Below are positions 44,503-55,835 of a DNA stretch of 64,000 nt, piece by piece (the first letter of the stretch is position 1; every line of letters begins with the position of its first letter). The notes beneath the pieces were generated by a model, which saw only the letters and a program-made list of their open reading frames with translations, was not told the origin of the DNA and did no database searches. The position numbers and the translations under genes were made by a program. The stretch comes from Eledone cirrhosa (taxonomy: Eukaryota; Mollusca; Cephalopoda; Octopoda; Eledonidae). The stretch lies in contig OZ024743.1 in assembly GCA_964016885.1 (NCBI GenBank), positions 168,187,833 to 168,251,832 on the forward strand, written 5' to 3'.

Positions 44503-44504
<2 letters not shown>

Positions 44505-44507
<3 letters not shown>

Positions 44508-44809
44508 TATCGGTCTGATCAGACGTACTTTTTCTCGCTCTCGTAAATCTCTTTATTTACCTGTCAAAACTTACTTATTGTTAAATTTTCTTTATGTGTA
44601 AGGGGTATAAACCCTTGGAATTTGCCCTGTAAAGGGGAAAGTATAATATTTGAGCCTTTTGGCCCAACTATTTGAACTTTTTACATTTTTTAAATTTATC
44701 GAAAAAAAAAAAAACATGGCTGGACCACGCCCCCCAGTGATATGTCTGCTGTCGTTTGACAACGACGTAAAAGTTTAGAGGAGGGTTACGGCGAACACAG
44801 AAATTGATA
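44505..44809. other. No recognisable feature
   Basis: AT-rich; contains an A-run at 44703-44715 and possibly the flank of the next LINE fragment. Confidence 0.45.
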
Positions 44810-45005
44810 CAACAAACATCACCAAAAACAACGTGAATAAAGACAGCAATGACAACAACACTGAGAACACTAATTTTGAAAACAATGACCACACTAACCA
44901 CAGCAGTAACAGCGACAACCAAAATACAGACAACAGAAACAATGACAACAAATGCAACAACAATATTAACACCACTAACATGAAAACAAATAGCGACAAT
45001 ATAAT
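44810..45005. repeat. AAC/CAACA-rich degenerate array
   Basis: Asn-rich in the + frame (NDNNTENTNFENNDHTNH...). It ends where LINE endonuclease coding begins (NIILDARRDC) and so replaces the upstream part of that domain. Confidence 0.75.
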
Positions 45006-45899
45006 CTTAGACGCACGCCGGGACTGTGTGGGAGTATCCGATAGGAGAGGGGGTGCAAAAGCCTCAAGTACCTGATCAGCCATTTCCAACTGTCTGACAG
45101 GTACCGACTAGATTTCCCTAATGCGCGGGTGTGGACCTGGACCAACCACATAGTGTCATCTAGATCGTATATAGACAGGATATTTATTAGGAAAATAGAC
45201 AGAAATAGCGTAAGCTGCCACATTTTAAAACGGTCGCCTATTCAAATCACAAGTTTGTGATCTGTATGGTCGACCTAGATAAGAGGCGTAGGTTAAGACC
45301 TGGTTACTGGAAGCTGAACATGTCGTTTCCGGCACACAAAGCTTACAGGGACCGGGTCAATAATTTAGTTAAGAAAAAGTTGACAGAGGCTGTCGTCAAC
45401 AATAGATGGTGTGTGTATGTGTGTGTCGGGGGGGGGGGGGGGGGGCAAAAGAGATATTAGAGTAACGTCGATAGGATTTAGCAAAGAAGTAGCATTAGAG
45501 AAAGATAGAAAGGAGGGGGATCTGGTAGATAAGTTAGACGAGGCTATTTGTAGTGGCATTGCAGCTGATGTGCTAGCGGCGAGAATAGCATTAGATTATT
45601 TCTTCAAATCGAAACACGAAGGTTGCATTGTCAGAGCTAAGGCGCGTGCTCTGAGAAACGAGGTAACCAAAGCTGTTCGATGGGCCCGCGTGGCAGAGGC
45701 GCATCGTGGTAATAAAACCACAATTCGGTCTTTGACACACCGAGACGGACACGAGCTGAGCGATTCCAAGCGGATGTGTGAGGCCTTTCACCAACATTTT
45801 TCTCGGTTGTTCGGGGGAAGTGTCGGATCGGAGACGGTGGCGGACTTCAGTCCCTACCTCGATGGCTTGCCGCAACTCTCGACGGCCGACGCTGAGCTC
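45000..45899 (+). pseudogene. APE/Tx1-like LINE: endonuclease end and pre-RT linker
   Basis: In shifting frames: ILDARRDCVGVSDRRGGAKA, then LSDRYRLDFPNARVWTWTNH, SRSYIDRIFIRK and SNHKFVICMVDL (the usual catalytic SDH reads SNH), then RRLRPGYWKLNMSF, typical of the APE-to-RT linker of L1/Tx1-type LINEs. 45470-45899 continues ALRNEVTKAVRWARVAEA to ADAELSHQCF. A (G)22 tract at 45428-45449 interrupts the linker. RT is missing; at ~45899 the sequence switches to a minus-strand family B LINE. Confidence 0.68.
45428..45449. repeat. (G)n homopolymer run
   Basis: About 19-22 consecutive G after gtgtgtcg inside the LINE linker. Length may be unreliable in an assembly. Confidence 0.9.
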
Positions 45900-46590
45900 T
45901 CCCACCAATGCTTTTGATGGGTCAGGTCAAAATGCTTCCACATTACCCAATGTATGTATTGTGCAACTCTGTCGTGCCTGTTTAGGTATTCAGTTGGAGC
46001 TATAGGACTGCACATTGAAATTATGTGATCAATGGTGTCTCGTTTTTTTTTACATATACGGCATAGTGGGTTGCATCCATTTTTTATTATGTTGGCTTGA
46101 TAATCTTTTGTTGGCAGACACTGATCTTGTGCTGATATAATCAGCCATTCAGTCTCCGATTTCAGCCCAGAGGATGCGAACCACTGATGGGTTAAAGTTT
46201 TGTCAACATCAGGATTATTAGCTCTTTCTGGGTATTTTCCATACAGAGTCTTTTCTGGCCATTTCTTAGCCAGTTCTTTCTTTGCAGTTACTTTTACCTG
46301 CTTTGCTTTTTCTGTATTTTTCAATTCAGCAGTAAAGGGAACTTCTGACATTTGTAGTTCAATACTGTATCTTTGTGCATCTTTTGTAATGGAGTATGAT
46401 CTGTTGATGCTTCCATGTTTCTAAACGAGTTTGATCAGCCAATCATGTATTTCCTTTAGATATGTAGATAATCCAATTGTTGCAGTTTTCAAAGCAATAT
46501 CTAACTGGATTAATCCACGTCCTCCTTCTTTCCTATGAAGACATACTCAATCTGTATCTGCCTTAGGGTGATGAATTCTGTGCATTATTA
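45900..46590 (-). mobile_element. RLE-type LINE, family B, copy 4 (both ends missing)
   Basis: Minus-strand fragment from the RT thumb (46590 side; ECGR/RGLIQLD region decayed) through linker (VPFTAELKNTEKAKQ) and an intact knuckle (CRICKKKRDTIDHIISMC) to HWVMWKHFDLTHQKHWWE, where it stops at 45900 against the plus-strand LINE. No endonuclease. Confidence 0.85.
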
Positions 46591-46593
46591 GTG

Positions 46594-46762
46594 AATTGGC
46601 AGTATCGGTAGAGGGTCGGACGCCATGCCTTCCAGCATAGTTACGTACCTTTATGTTTTGAGTTCAAATCCCGCCAATGTTAACTTTGCCTTTCCTCCTT
46701 ACGGGGTCGATAAAATAAAGTACCAGTAATGCACTGGCCTTCTGCTAAAAGTAGAAATAATA
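46594..46762 (+). mobile_element. tRNA-derived SINE (main family)
   Basis: Forward copy from gaattggcagtatcggtaga to aaagtagaaataataataat, missing about 10 bp near gggtaattgctggcc. Ends in (TAA/ATT) triplets. Confidence 0.88.
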
Positions 46763-46779
46763 ATAATTATTATTAGTGG

Positions 46780-46985
46780 CAGGAGCTTTAGCGTGTCGGA
46801 TGAAATGCTTTGCATTATTTTGTTACAAGGTCGGACGTAAAGCTTTGCAGCATAGCATTATGGCCCTTTACGTTCTGAGTTAAAATCCCGCCGAGGTTAA
46901 CTTTGCCTTTTATCCTTCCGGACTCGATAAAATAAAGTACCAGTAATGCACTGAGATAATCTCGCCTTGTGACTCAATTAGTAAC
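46780..46985 (+). mobile_element. Composite SINE (second-family head, main-family body)
   Basis: The head gcaggagctttagcgtgtcg gatgaaatgctttgcattat resembles the second-family tRNA-like head (compare 26516-26470, complement). It is followed by ggtcggacgtaaagctttgc...gtcgataaaataaag-type main-family body with several changes. It looks like a chimera or an insertion of one SINE in the other. Confidence 0.55.
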
Positions 46986-47447
46986 CATTATTTTGCTACT
47001 GACCTGTACGTTATAGATTCAAACTCCATCTTGGCCAATAAAAATTAGCCTTTTGTCTAAATCAATATTATGATTATTATTTTTAATTGATTGGGCTAGA
47101 GTACAGGATTAAGTTCATCAATTCCCCCATGAGCCCCAACTATTACTCTGTGTTTTTATAAATTAATGCCTGAATTCAGTGAAAAAAAAAATATATATTT
47201 ATATCTCATATATCTCAGAGAAATGACAATGGCTCACTCAATTAAATTACCTATACTCTATTATTTATATTTCAGCCGCTTATAGCTTACATCAGACCCA
47301 AATCTGGACTCCCCTCTAGCTACGCTACAGATTCACCGAATTTTCGCACTGGCTTAGACACCAATTGCCCCAAAGCACACACACACATGTATGTATATGT
47401 CTCTCTGTCTGTATGTATCTATGTATCTATATATATATATATAATCC

Positions 47448-47518
47448 AAATTTAGACGGGATCAAAACAGAGAGGCAGACAAATAAAGGTCTATTAGGTT
47501 CACGCTCTTGAGAGTGAT
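47448..47518 (+). repeat. Dispersed TA-flanked repeat (acaaaacagagaggcag family)
   Basis: gatcaaaacagagaggcaga...ttcacgctcttgagagtg between TA arrays; compare 32252-32342. Confidence 0.75.
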
Positions 47519-47519
47519 A

Positions 47520-47529
47520 TATGTATATA

Positions 47530-47624
<95 letters not shown>
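47520..47624. repeat. (TA)n array
   Basis: About 105 bp of TA with two gtatat interruptions. Confidence 0.97.
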
Positions 47625-47626
<2 letters not shown>

Positions 47627-47809
47627 CGAAGGAAATGTGGTAAGGAACCAGGTGGACCATAACGTACTCAATACTTAGGGTAGTAGAGTGGGTAATAGGA
47701 ACCAGTAAGATTCCGACGCCTGAGCTCAAGCCGTTTCGACGGCTAATTCTAGTCCAGAATTAGCCGTCGAAACGGCTTGAGCTCAGCCGTCGGGGTCTTA
47801 CTGGTTCAG

Positions 47810-47812
<3 letters not shown>
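47625..47812. repeat. Dispersed TA-flanked repeat with inverted end
   Basis: Contains aaggaaccaggtggaccata, ctcaatacttagggtagtag, then a hairpin: gaaccagtaagattccgacg...cggctaattct (47698-47752) pairs with agaattagccgtcgaaacgg...cttactggttc (47757-47810). Confidence 0.85.
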
Positions 47813-47841
<29 letters not shown>

Positions 47842-47874
47842 GTATAAATATATATATATGTATATATATACATA

Positions 47875-47935
<61 letters not shown>
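47813..47935. repeat. (TA)n array
   Basis: TA with periodic tatgtata words, following the hairpin repeat. Confidence 0.96.
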
Positions 47936-47937
<2 letters not shown>

Positions 47938-48099
47938 AGAATTTCATGTGATATTTGTTGTGCTAACGCTCGTCTGAGGATCAGGTAGACTTGGAGTCTG
48001 GTCTGGGGTGCCAACTTATCTCACGAGCCGGCTGCTTGAGTAACATTTGTAACCAGGATTGAGCAATAGATCTCGTATGTAACACCTCGACTTTGTTCT

Positions 48100-48103
<4 letters not shown>

Positions 48104-48136
<33 letters not shown>
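48104..48136. repeat. (TA)n array
   Basis: About 16 TA units preceding the second fold-back repeat copy. Confidence 0.95.
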
Positions 48137-48138
<2 letters not shown>

Positions 48139-48144
48139 AAAACA

Positions 48145-48448
48145 AGATGGCGCAGGACAGAACAGAGGAGAGGCACAAAAACAAAGAAAAGAATCCCCAG
48201 TCACTGAAGAGGTCACAGAATGTGTGACGAAAGAACTTTTACAATATATAAACAATCATCTGGTTGTGGAACCAACCAACCAAGCGGAAATTTATAAATT
48301 CCTAAATTTATAAATTTATTATAATAAATTGAAGTGAAAGCAACTGGTGTTTGTGTGTCTTATTGGCAACATGACCCTCCCAAAGTATAACAATATCGGT
48401 TTCAACACACGTTTTCAGATAAAGAATCTTGCTAAACAAATTCAGAAA

Positions 48449-48452
<4 letters not shown>
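48145..48452 (+). repeat. Fold-back repeat, copy 2 (single arm)
   Basis: gaggcacaaaaacaaagaaa, cagtcactgaagaggtcaca, aaccaaccaaccaagcggaa, aacatgaccctcccaaagta and cagataaagaatcttgctaa match the right side of 34037-34482. It retains the ~55 bp segment that the copy 1 right arm lost. Also ends in (TA)n. Confidence 0.82.
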
Positions 48453-48512
<60 letters not shown>

Positions 48513-48537
48513 ATGTATATATATATATATATATGTG

Positions 48538-48587
<50 letters not shown>
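48453..48587. repeat. (TA)n then (TG)n array
   Basis: TA blocks with tgtgtat interruptions and a terminal (TG)n. Confidence 0.97.
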
Positions 48588-48629
48588 TGTAAACCCGTAA
48601 AGCAAATATTTATCATTAGTACAGATTAA

Positions 48630-48960
48630 AAGTTTAAACAAAAAACTTCTGCTTACACCCTAAGCGGGGTCTTCTGAAACTGAGAAAAATCAATCTGTTG
48701 ACAGAGGCGTAAATATTTGTTTCTACTTTAGGCACAAGGCCAGCAATTACCCAGTGCCTTACTGGTACTTTATTTTATCGACCCCGTAAGGATGAAAGGC
48801 AAAGTCAACCTCGGCGGGATTTGACGGAGGCGTAAATATTATTAAAAAATTACGTTCAAATATTGCGTTTAGAAAACAGGAAGACAGTACGTGAGGACGT
48901 TTTTTTTTTAAATGAGCGAAATGTATGCATGGCGGAATTACGTCATTATGTGGAGCGAGA
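48630..48960 (-). mobile_element. Helitron-like fragment with nested SINE
   Basis: aacttctgcttacaccctaa gcggggtcttctgaaact, aatctgttgacagaggcgta and gaattacgtcattatgtgg are diverged versions of 19845-20000 in the element at 19488-20490. Neither terminus is present. Confidence 0.55.
48717..48824 (-). mobile_element. 5'-truncated SINE with target duplication
   Basis: Contains the 3' part only (ttgtttctactttaggcaca to cggcgggatttga). Flanks gacagaggcgtaaatatt (48700-48717) and gacggaggcgtaaatatt (48823-48840) are the duplicated target with one mismatch. The tRNA-like head was lost at insertion. Confidence 0.92.
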
Positions 48961-48964
48961 AGAA

Positions 48965-49910
48965 CAAATTCTTTCTATGGAAAAATCATATTTTTCCTAT
49001 GAAAAAATCAGGAAACTAATATTATATTTAGAATAACCGAATACTTTCCAGCTACCATATATGGAATATGATATTAGTAGTAGTAAAATGATTAAATCTA
49101 AAATATTGAAGGCATTAATTAAAGTAAAAATAATCGTTTCGGATTGAGGTTTATAAATAAGCATGTGCTGATATACATATAGCGAAAGACAACGGGGAGA
49201 AAGTGAGAACTGATAAATCGATAGATACATAGATAGATATTTCGAGATTGTACCCTTACAATTGTACCCTTGTATTTTTCGTGTCAAAAAGGTAGGTGGA
49301 TGGGTGGTGGCATGAAGTTGGTTATTTACTTTACTAAACTCTTTCCTATTAGAAATAATTTTATTTACGTTTTCTTTTTCAAAACATCAATGCCGATATT
49401 TGAAACCGTTTACTGGAGAAAGTGACAAATGACAAATACAAATAAAACAATGATATATAATAAAAATCCAATAAAACTATTTTAATATATTTTCGTAATT
49501 ACCATAAATCAAAAACAAAAATATAATACTAAAATATAAAAGATACGAAACTAAGAAAAGCATCAAATTACATGAAATAAAAATAAAATAAGAAAATAAA
49601 AAAAAGATGCAAAACTAAGTAACGCATCTACCATTAATAACAAATGAAGAAGTAAGCCACCTTGCAGTGACCTTCATCAAACTATTGATCTGTCCTTGTT
49701 TTCAAAGCAAACGGTCATGTCCTTGCTTCACCTTATGCGACTGAAATTATCATAGTTGATGAAGGCAGTAATAGTAGTAGTTATAGAAGTAGTGGTAATA
49801 GTAATGGTGTTGCTGGTGCTGGTGGAAGTTATGATTAGTTAATCGCTTCATTTGTTTAGTTTGATTTGTTTTTATTGTTGTTGGTCGAGTAGTGATCAGA
49901 TTGTTACTTT
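48965..49910. other. No recognisable feature
   Basis: AT-rich DNA; an A-rich stretch at 49440-49610. No ORF of note. Confidence 0.5.
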
Positions 49911-49937
49911 TATTTGGTCGTTGCTGCTGTTCTTAGT

Positions 49938-49941
49938 TTTG

Positions 49942-49976
<35 letters not shown>

Positions 49977-50008
49977 CTATTAATATTATCTTATTCACCT
50001 CTCTCTCC

Positions 50009-50050
<42 letters not shown>

Positions 50051-50083
50051 CTCTCGCTCTCTCTCTCTCGCTCTCTCTCTCTC

Positions 50084-50180
<97 letters not shown>

Positions 50181-50190
50181 CTGTGTGTGT
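49938..50190. repeat. (CA), (TA), (CT) and (TG) arrays
   Basis: Compound array; the CT block is at 50004-50083 and TA at 50085-50153, then (TG)n. Confidence 0.95.
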
Positions 50191-50399
50191 GTTCATTGTT
50201 TTCTATTTCATCTTATTATCACTGAATACACACACGCGCGCACATATCTCTATTTTATTTGTTTCACTCAATGGACTATTGCTAAAGACCCACTGTCATG
50301 GCTTTAATCAATCACATCGACCCTAATATTTATTTTAGTTTGGTATTTATTATATCGATCTTTAATTGTAGAACTATCAAGTCACCGGGCAGAAAGGGA

Positions 50400-50690
50400 C
50401 ACAATATTCACACACACATATATACATACATATATACATGCATACATGCATAGATACATATATACGTACATACATACGTACATACATACGTACATACATA
50501 CATACATACTAGGGCATCCGCAGAGTTTCAATCAACAAAAATTTCATTCACGAATCATTCGTTAATGGTGCCCCGACTTGGCAACGAACTCGGAATTTTG
50601 CCTACGCACACACACATCCACAAATACATACATACATACATACATACATACATACATACATACATACATACATACATACATACATACACA
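50400..50690. repeat. (CATA)n arrays
   Basis: Tetranucleotide cata/tacg blocks at 50403-50510 and a pure (CATA)n at 50626-50688. Confidence 0.95.
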
Positions 50691-50861
50691 CCTACGTGTG
50701 CCTGTGTGTGTTTAATTGTTGACGTGATTGTGAGTGTGTTTGAGTTTATACATATATTTAGCTAACATTCATATACAGTTACATGGGCATCCTTTTGGGA
50801 GTTCTTCATTTCTACCTCTGATTCAATATATGTCTACCATCTATCTGTCTACCTATCTATC

Positions 50862-51272
50862 TCTCCGGACAACACCTTATCCCCTTCTTTAAGTACCACT
50901 TCAGACAGAAGGTGAGAGTGGAGAGAGAGGTGCTGCACCCCAGTAAATTCGCTGAAAGGTGGGTGAATGAGGCGAAAATGGCCCGAGTGAATGAGCCATC
51001 TCTGTATATAAACCTGTAGGTTGAGGAAGATAAACAGAGGGAAGACAGGAACACCTACAAAACGTGTTCCTGGTGTTGAGGGTTGTTCTAACCACGGGGT
51101 GTAAAACAACCCTGCAGTAACGCCCCCCCCTCCCTACTGGGGATTTCAATTGTTATTTTATTATACATAGTTTATTGTTATTTATTAATGTTAAAGTTAT
51201 TTTTATGTTAAACCCCCGCCGTCACGTCTTGTAATGTCCCATTTTTGTACGCCCCTGTGGCAAATAAAGAAA
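50862..51272 (+). mobile_element. APE/Tx1-like LINE 3' end
   Basis: The last ~50 codons of ORF2: LIPFFKYHFRQKVRVEREVL, HPSKFAERWVNEAKMARVNE and PSLYINL then stop at ~51018. The 3' UTR follows with a tccctactggggatt hairpin and the end cccctgtggcaaataaagaa. It begins in tatctatctctcc and ends in a (TATC) array, so both edges are at the same tetranucleotide repeat. Confidence 0.82.
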
Positions 51273-51797
51273 GATATCTATCTGTTTACCTGTCTACCTA
51301 TCGTATCTGTCGATCTATCTGTCTGTCTACCTGTCTACCTGTCTACCTGTCTATCTACCTCTCCGTCTATCCACCTCTCTGACTATGTCTACCTGTCTAG
51401 TTATGTTTATGTCCACCTGTTTGCCTGCCTGTATATCTGTCTACCTGTCTATCTCTTTTTACCCGTCTTTCTGTCTACTTGTCTATCTGTGTCTGTCTGT
51501 CTACCTGCCGGAATGTATATCTGCTGATTACCTGGCTCTCTGTCTATCTGTCTGCCTGTCTGTCTATCTACCTGTCTGTCTATCTACCTGTATATCTGTC
51601 TACCCGTCTATCTCTTTGCTAGTCTCTCTGTCTGTATGTCTTTATGTTTGTATGTCCGTATGTTTACCTGCCCCTTTCTCACTTTCTCTTAAAATATTTA
51701 ACATCTCTCTCCTACTTGGCTGTATTTCAATCACTTCATTTCTTAATCCCTTTATCCCATCTCTCTCTCCTACTCTCTTTCCCTCTCTCTCACTCTA

Positions 51798-51864
<67 letters not shown>

Positions 51865-51865
51865 G
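51273..51865. repeat. (TCTA)n/(TCTG)n degenerate array, ~590 bp
   Basis: Degenerate tctgtctacctgtcta-type tetranucleotides, with a pure (CTAT)n block at 51797-51864. Confidence 0.95.
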
Positions 51866-52400
51866 TATCTCTATCTCAGACATAAAAGATACTCACACAC
51901 TCTCATACGCATGTATACACACACAAATTCACACCTAAAGATAACACAATATATAAATATACGTACACACACTTGTATACACATACATGTACACACACAC
52001 ACATATGTACACACAAAAACATGAAAATACACACACTTCATAAACATATAGGCACACATAAATTTATAGCTAAACATGCTACATAAACATATGCACACAC
52101 ACTCATACACATGTACGCACACATGAATTCACAGCTAATCACAACACCATATATACACATAAGCAGCAAGACTAATACGGAAAGAAAACCTTCACCTGTC
52201 CATTAATCAATATACAGCTTTTCACAGTCCTCATGAACACCTCTCATGACACTCCCCACCCAACACTTTTCTTGTTTTGCCCTCCCTCTATCTGTCATTA
52301 TCAGACACTCTTTCTTTCTCCCTCACTCTCTTTGTTTTTGCTTTTTCGCCCTCTCTTTTTTTTTCTTCTATTTCTGATGCATCCCACGCATTAGAATTAC
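51866..52400. other. No gene; CA/TA-rich DNA
   Basis: Many acacac and catac words (51890-52120), then pyrimidine-rich DNA. No element recognised. Confidence 0.5.
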
Positions 52401-52409
52401 TGCAATACA

Positions 52410-53205
52410 GCTGCAACAAACGACCACCATTACTACTACCACCACCACTACTACTACCAGCACTAACAACAACAGCACCACAGCCTTCAACACCAACGGT
52501 AGTAGCAGCACCACCACCATCACCATTAACACAACCCCCACCAACAACAACATGGCTGCCACCATAAACACCATCAGCATCAACAACAGTAGCACCATCA
52601 CCAACCACCATCAACATTCGACCACCAACTACAATACGGCCACTACAATCAACACCAACAGCTCGACCACCACCGCCACCACCGCCACCTTTATCACCAT
52701 AATTACCATCATACGATCACCTTTGTTATTTGCCTTCTCCTCATCGCTGACATACCATAATTACCATTACCCATTAACTATGTTAGCTGCTGCGCCGCCG
52801 CCACCACCACCCTAGCACAGTAACCACCATCATCACTATCAATACTACAGCTAGCGCTAGCACAAGCTCTGTTATGATCATCATTGATATCAGATTGTTA
52901 CCATTATCCCCACCACCTTCATTACTACCACCCCCATTAGCACGACAACCCTTACTACCACCACCAGCTCTGTTTCCATCACTACAACCACCACCACCCC
53001 ATCACTACCAACCCCACTATCATCATCAGCTCTGTTACCACCACCACCATCCCCAGTATTATAATTACCTCAGCCTATGTTCCCCCGCGCGTGTCAACAC
53101 CATCATCACCACCACGTTTACCATTGTCATTGCTACCACTACCACCGCTATCCTCACCAGCTGTCTTACCATCACTACCACCATCACCATGTTTACCTCT
53201 CTCAT

Positions 53206-53277
<72 letters not shown>

Positions 53278-53290
53278 CACTGCTGCTGAT
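52410..53290. repeat. Degenerate CAC/ACC/ACT trinucleotide region, ~880 bp
   Basis: Triplet-rich (accaccatc-like) throughout, with a pure (ACT)n block at 53207-53278. Thr- and His-rich ORFs are translations of this. Confidence 0.9.
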
Positions 53291-53299
53291 GCTACAACT

Positions 53300-53722
53300 A
53301 CTTCGATAGTTACTTTTCCTCATCTATATTGTTTTTTTTTTCAATGTTTAATGATTTATGTGCGAGTTGAGTAAATTATCTGTTATAATCATAGAGAAGT
53401 AAAATAAATGTTTATTCTCAATGCATGTGTTTCACTAACAAAGTTGACTTAAAAACCATTCATAATTACATAAATATGAAAAAGATAGATAAAAACAAAA
53501 TTAAGTAATGAGAAAAGGGGGAAGGGGTAAGGAAGGGCATGTCTGGCTGTATGGGAAAGTAGAGGAAAGGACTATAAATGCCATAAATGAGAGGAAAAGG
53601 AAGGAGAAACTAAGGATTCTTGGGTCTTAGAAGAAAAAAAGGGGAAAGGGGAGAGGGTGGTGGGCTCTGGGCCTAATGCGAGGCAGTGTTTCGGCTGTGC
53701 CCCACGGACAAAACTGTAAAGG
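53300..53722. other. No recognisable feature
   Basis: Purine-rich around 53510-53660; no coding signature. Confidence 0.5.
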
Positions 53723-53734
53723 CATCTCCGCTAA

Positions 53735-53924
53735 TAATTGTTTCTACTTTTGGTACAAGGTCAGCAAATACCCACTGCATTACTGGTACTTTATTTTATC
53801 TACCCCGTAAAGATGAAAGGCAAAGTTAACCTTGGCGGGATTTGAACTCAGACCGTAAAGGGATATAACTATGCTAGAAAGCATGGCGTCCGACCTTCTA
53901 CCGATACTGCCAATCCCCCGCTCT
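53735..53924 (-). mobile_element. tRNA-derived SINE with 12 bp target duplication
   Basis: Reverse full-length copy; catctccgctaa flanks both sides (53723-53734 and 53925-53936). Confidence 0.92.
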
Positions 53925-53936
53925 CATCTCCGCTAA

Positions 53937-54117
53937 CAATTGTTTCTACTTTTGACACAAGGCCAGCAATTACCCAGTGCATTACTGGTACTTTATTTTA
54001 TCGACCCCGTAAGGATGAAAGGCTAAGTTAACCTCGGCGGGATTTGAACTCAGAATGACAAGGGCCGTAACTCTATGCGTCAAAGCATGGCGTCCGACCC
54101 TCTACTGATACTGCCGG
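53937..54117 (-). mobile_element. tRNA-derived SINE (main family)
   Basis: Reverse copy directly abutting the target duplication of the preceding SINE, from caattgtttctacttttgac to ctactgatactgcc. Confidence 0.9.
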
Positions 54118-54119
54118 CC

Positions 54120-54910
54120 AGCAACACTCGCTGCAATAGCCACCACACCTCGTGGGGGTCCTTTTTCAGACGGGCTGCTGACATTTGATATTCAGAAACA
54201 CTAACTTGTCTCTATTTCAATACATATTGATCACTGTTAGTGTTGTCGTCTGAAGATGAAAGTTATGTTGAGGAGATACAATACAACCTAAACAAGCCCA
54301 TTGCTTTGACTATTTGGCTATAAACCTTTTAGTACCAAGCTCTCTTAAATCGGCCTTGCTTCTATGATAGATGACAGTTTTAGGCTGTTATGTTTAGCTA
54401 AAAATCATCGATCATAATTTTACGTAAGAACCTTTTTTAATTATTAACCAGCATCAAATTAATAAGGAGACATTTCTTTATATTACTAAATCCCTCCAAA
54501 TTCTTGATTATTTTGAAAATAATTTGTAAATCATAATAGCCGTGTCTTCATTGAAAATATAGTAACAAAGGGCTGAAGGATCTGATCCATTCCAAATCTC
54601 CCACCACCATCAATGATAACACTACTACCACCATCAGTAAATCAGCAAATCCTCACTTCTATTTCGTTTACTCCCAACATCATCATCCCCATTCCTCCAT
54701 CCCACCACTCATGTGGTTTGCTCCAATAGTTTATGCAAACGTCAAAGCTAACGTCATCTCATTGAATAATCTTCTTAAGGAGTTCCATCTACGTTTCTTT
54801 ACTTTTTTCTTTGGTTTTTTATTTACATTACTCTCCCCAAAACGGATTATCCCACTTAATGTTTGGCAGACTTCAACTAGAGACCATCTAGTCATTTCCT
54901 GCACACTCAT
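54120..54910. other. No recognisable feature
   Basis: AT-rich, unique-looking DNA; the short ORFs at 54711-54958 have no recognisable domain. Confidence 0.45.
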
Positions 54911-54926
54911 ATTATTATTAGAATAA

Positions 54927-55660
54927 ATTAAGAGAATACGAAGCGGTGACAGGAGCAATGATCAACCAGGAAAAGTCGGTGGGCCTGCAGCTCGGCACCT
55001 GGAGAGGCAGGTCCATGCCGTCCAACGGCATCGTCGGGCGCTGGACGGACGGACCAGTTAAATTGTTAGGGGTCTGATTCGGTCCGGACCTCCAGACGGA
55101 CAAAAACTGGGACGAGGTGACGAGCAGGGTGGCCTCTCTCACCCAGAAATGGGCGGAGAAGAAGCTATCCCTGAAAGGTCGAGCGGAGGTGGCAAACGCG
55201 TACATCGCGTCCGTCATCTACTACCGCCTGACCGTCGTACCTTGTCCTAAGCCCCGCCTGACTGCGCTGGAGCGTTTGCTCTTTCGCTTTTTGTGGAAGG
55301 GACACGCTCCGATGGTCAGGCGGTCCATCTGCTGTCAACACCCGCTACGTGGACACGCGCTCAGGCTACGACATCTCCACCTCTTCCACAATGGTGATCA
55401 GGTGTGGTCGCCGTTTGCTAGACACGTCTTTCCCCAGCTCGTCTCCTTGACGAAGCTGCAGTCCTAGGTCAAGCAAAGACCTAGAGGGAGCGCTTGGAGA
55501 CTGGAATGTCTTCAGGCGCTCACAGCCCTCAACCAATCGGGCAATGTGATCGGTGGAAACTCCACCTTGGCGTTCTATAGAGGATTAGTGGAGGGGAAGA
55601 GCGACGACGTACTTGGAGAAACTCTAGGCGTCGACGAAAATGAACTGGAGGGGTGAAGAA
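54927..55660 (+). mobile_element. APE/Tx1-like LINE fragment (RT end and thumb)
   Basis: Reads LREYEAVTGAMINQEKSVGL, then GTWRGRSMPSN, GRWTDGPVKLLGV, a stop at 55075, then NWDEVTSRVASLTQKWAEKK. It ends with VDENELEG near 55655. Both ends are cut: upstream just after the RT catalytic box and downstream before the zinc knuckle. The closest relative in the window is the minus-strand copy at 10635. Confidence 0.8.
55117..55467 (+). pseudogene. LINE ORF2 segment
   Basis: 116 codons: SLKGRAEVANAYIASVIYYR and FLWKGHAPMVRRSICCQHPL, equivalent to residues ~20-140 of the ORF at 10635-11783. A 10-12 codon deletion follows the QHP (GGLGMPWLTMR missing), and a stop at 55465 ends it at KLQS. Confidence 0.82.
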
Positions 55661-55698
55661 ATATTTAATTGGTGGCTGCCACAATTCCCTTTATTCAT

Positions 55699-55757
55699 CG
55701 ATGTATGTATGTATGTATGTATGTATGTATGTATGTATGTATGTATGTATGTATGTT
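55699..55757. repeat. (TATG)n tract 1 of the second LINE train
   Basis: About 14 TATG units at the 3' boundary of the minus-strand family F LINE. Confidence 0.97.
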
Positions 55758-55835
55758 ATCTCTTTCTCTTAATTTCGAGTATATTTTTTTGACCGGCCAC
55801 CTTCCTGTGGCAAGGTTGTAAAAGAAAAGAAATTG

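Noticed and set aside
45411..45917. Separate 168-codon host gene
   Set aside because: The frame continues LINE linker homology (GYWKLN upstream, ALRNEVTKAVRWARV downstream) and starts in a G-run, so it is LINE debris.
50626..50690. CRISPR-like or telomeric repeat
   Set aside because: Plain (CATA)n tetranucleotide without spacers; no TTAGGG telomere repeats were seen anywhere.
52277..53374. Thr/Pro/His/Ser-rich ORFs on both strands
   Set aside because: Degenerate CAC/ACT triplet array open in many frames; no non-repetitive domain.
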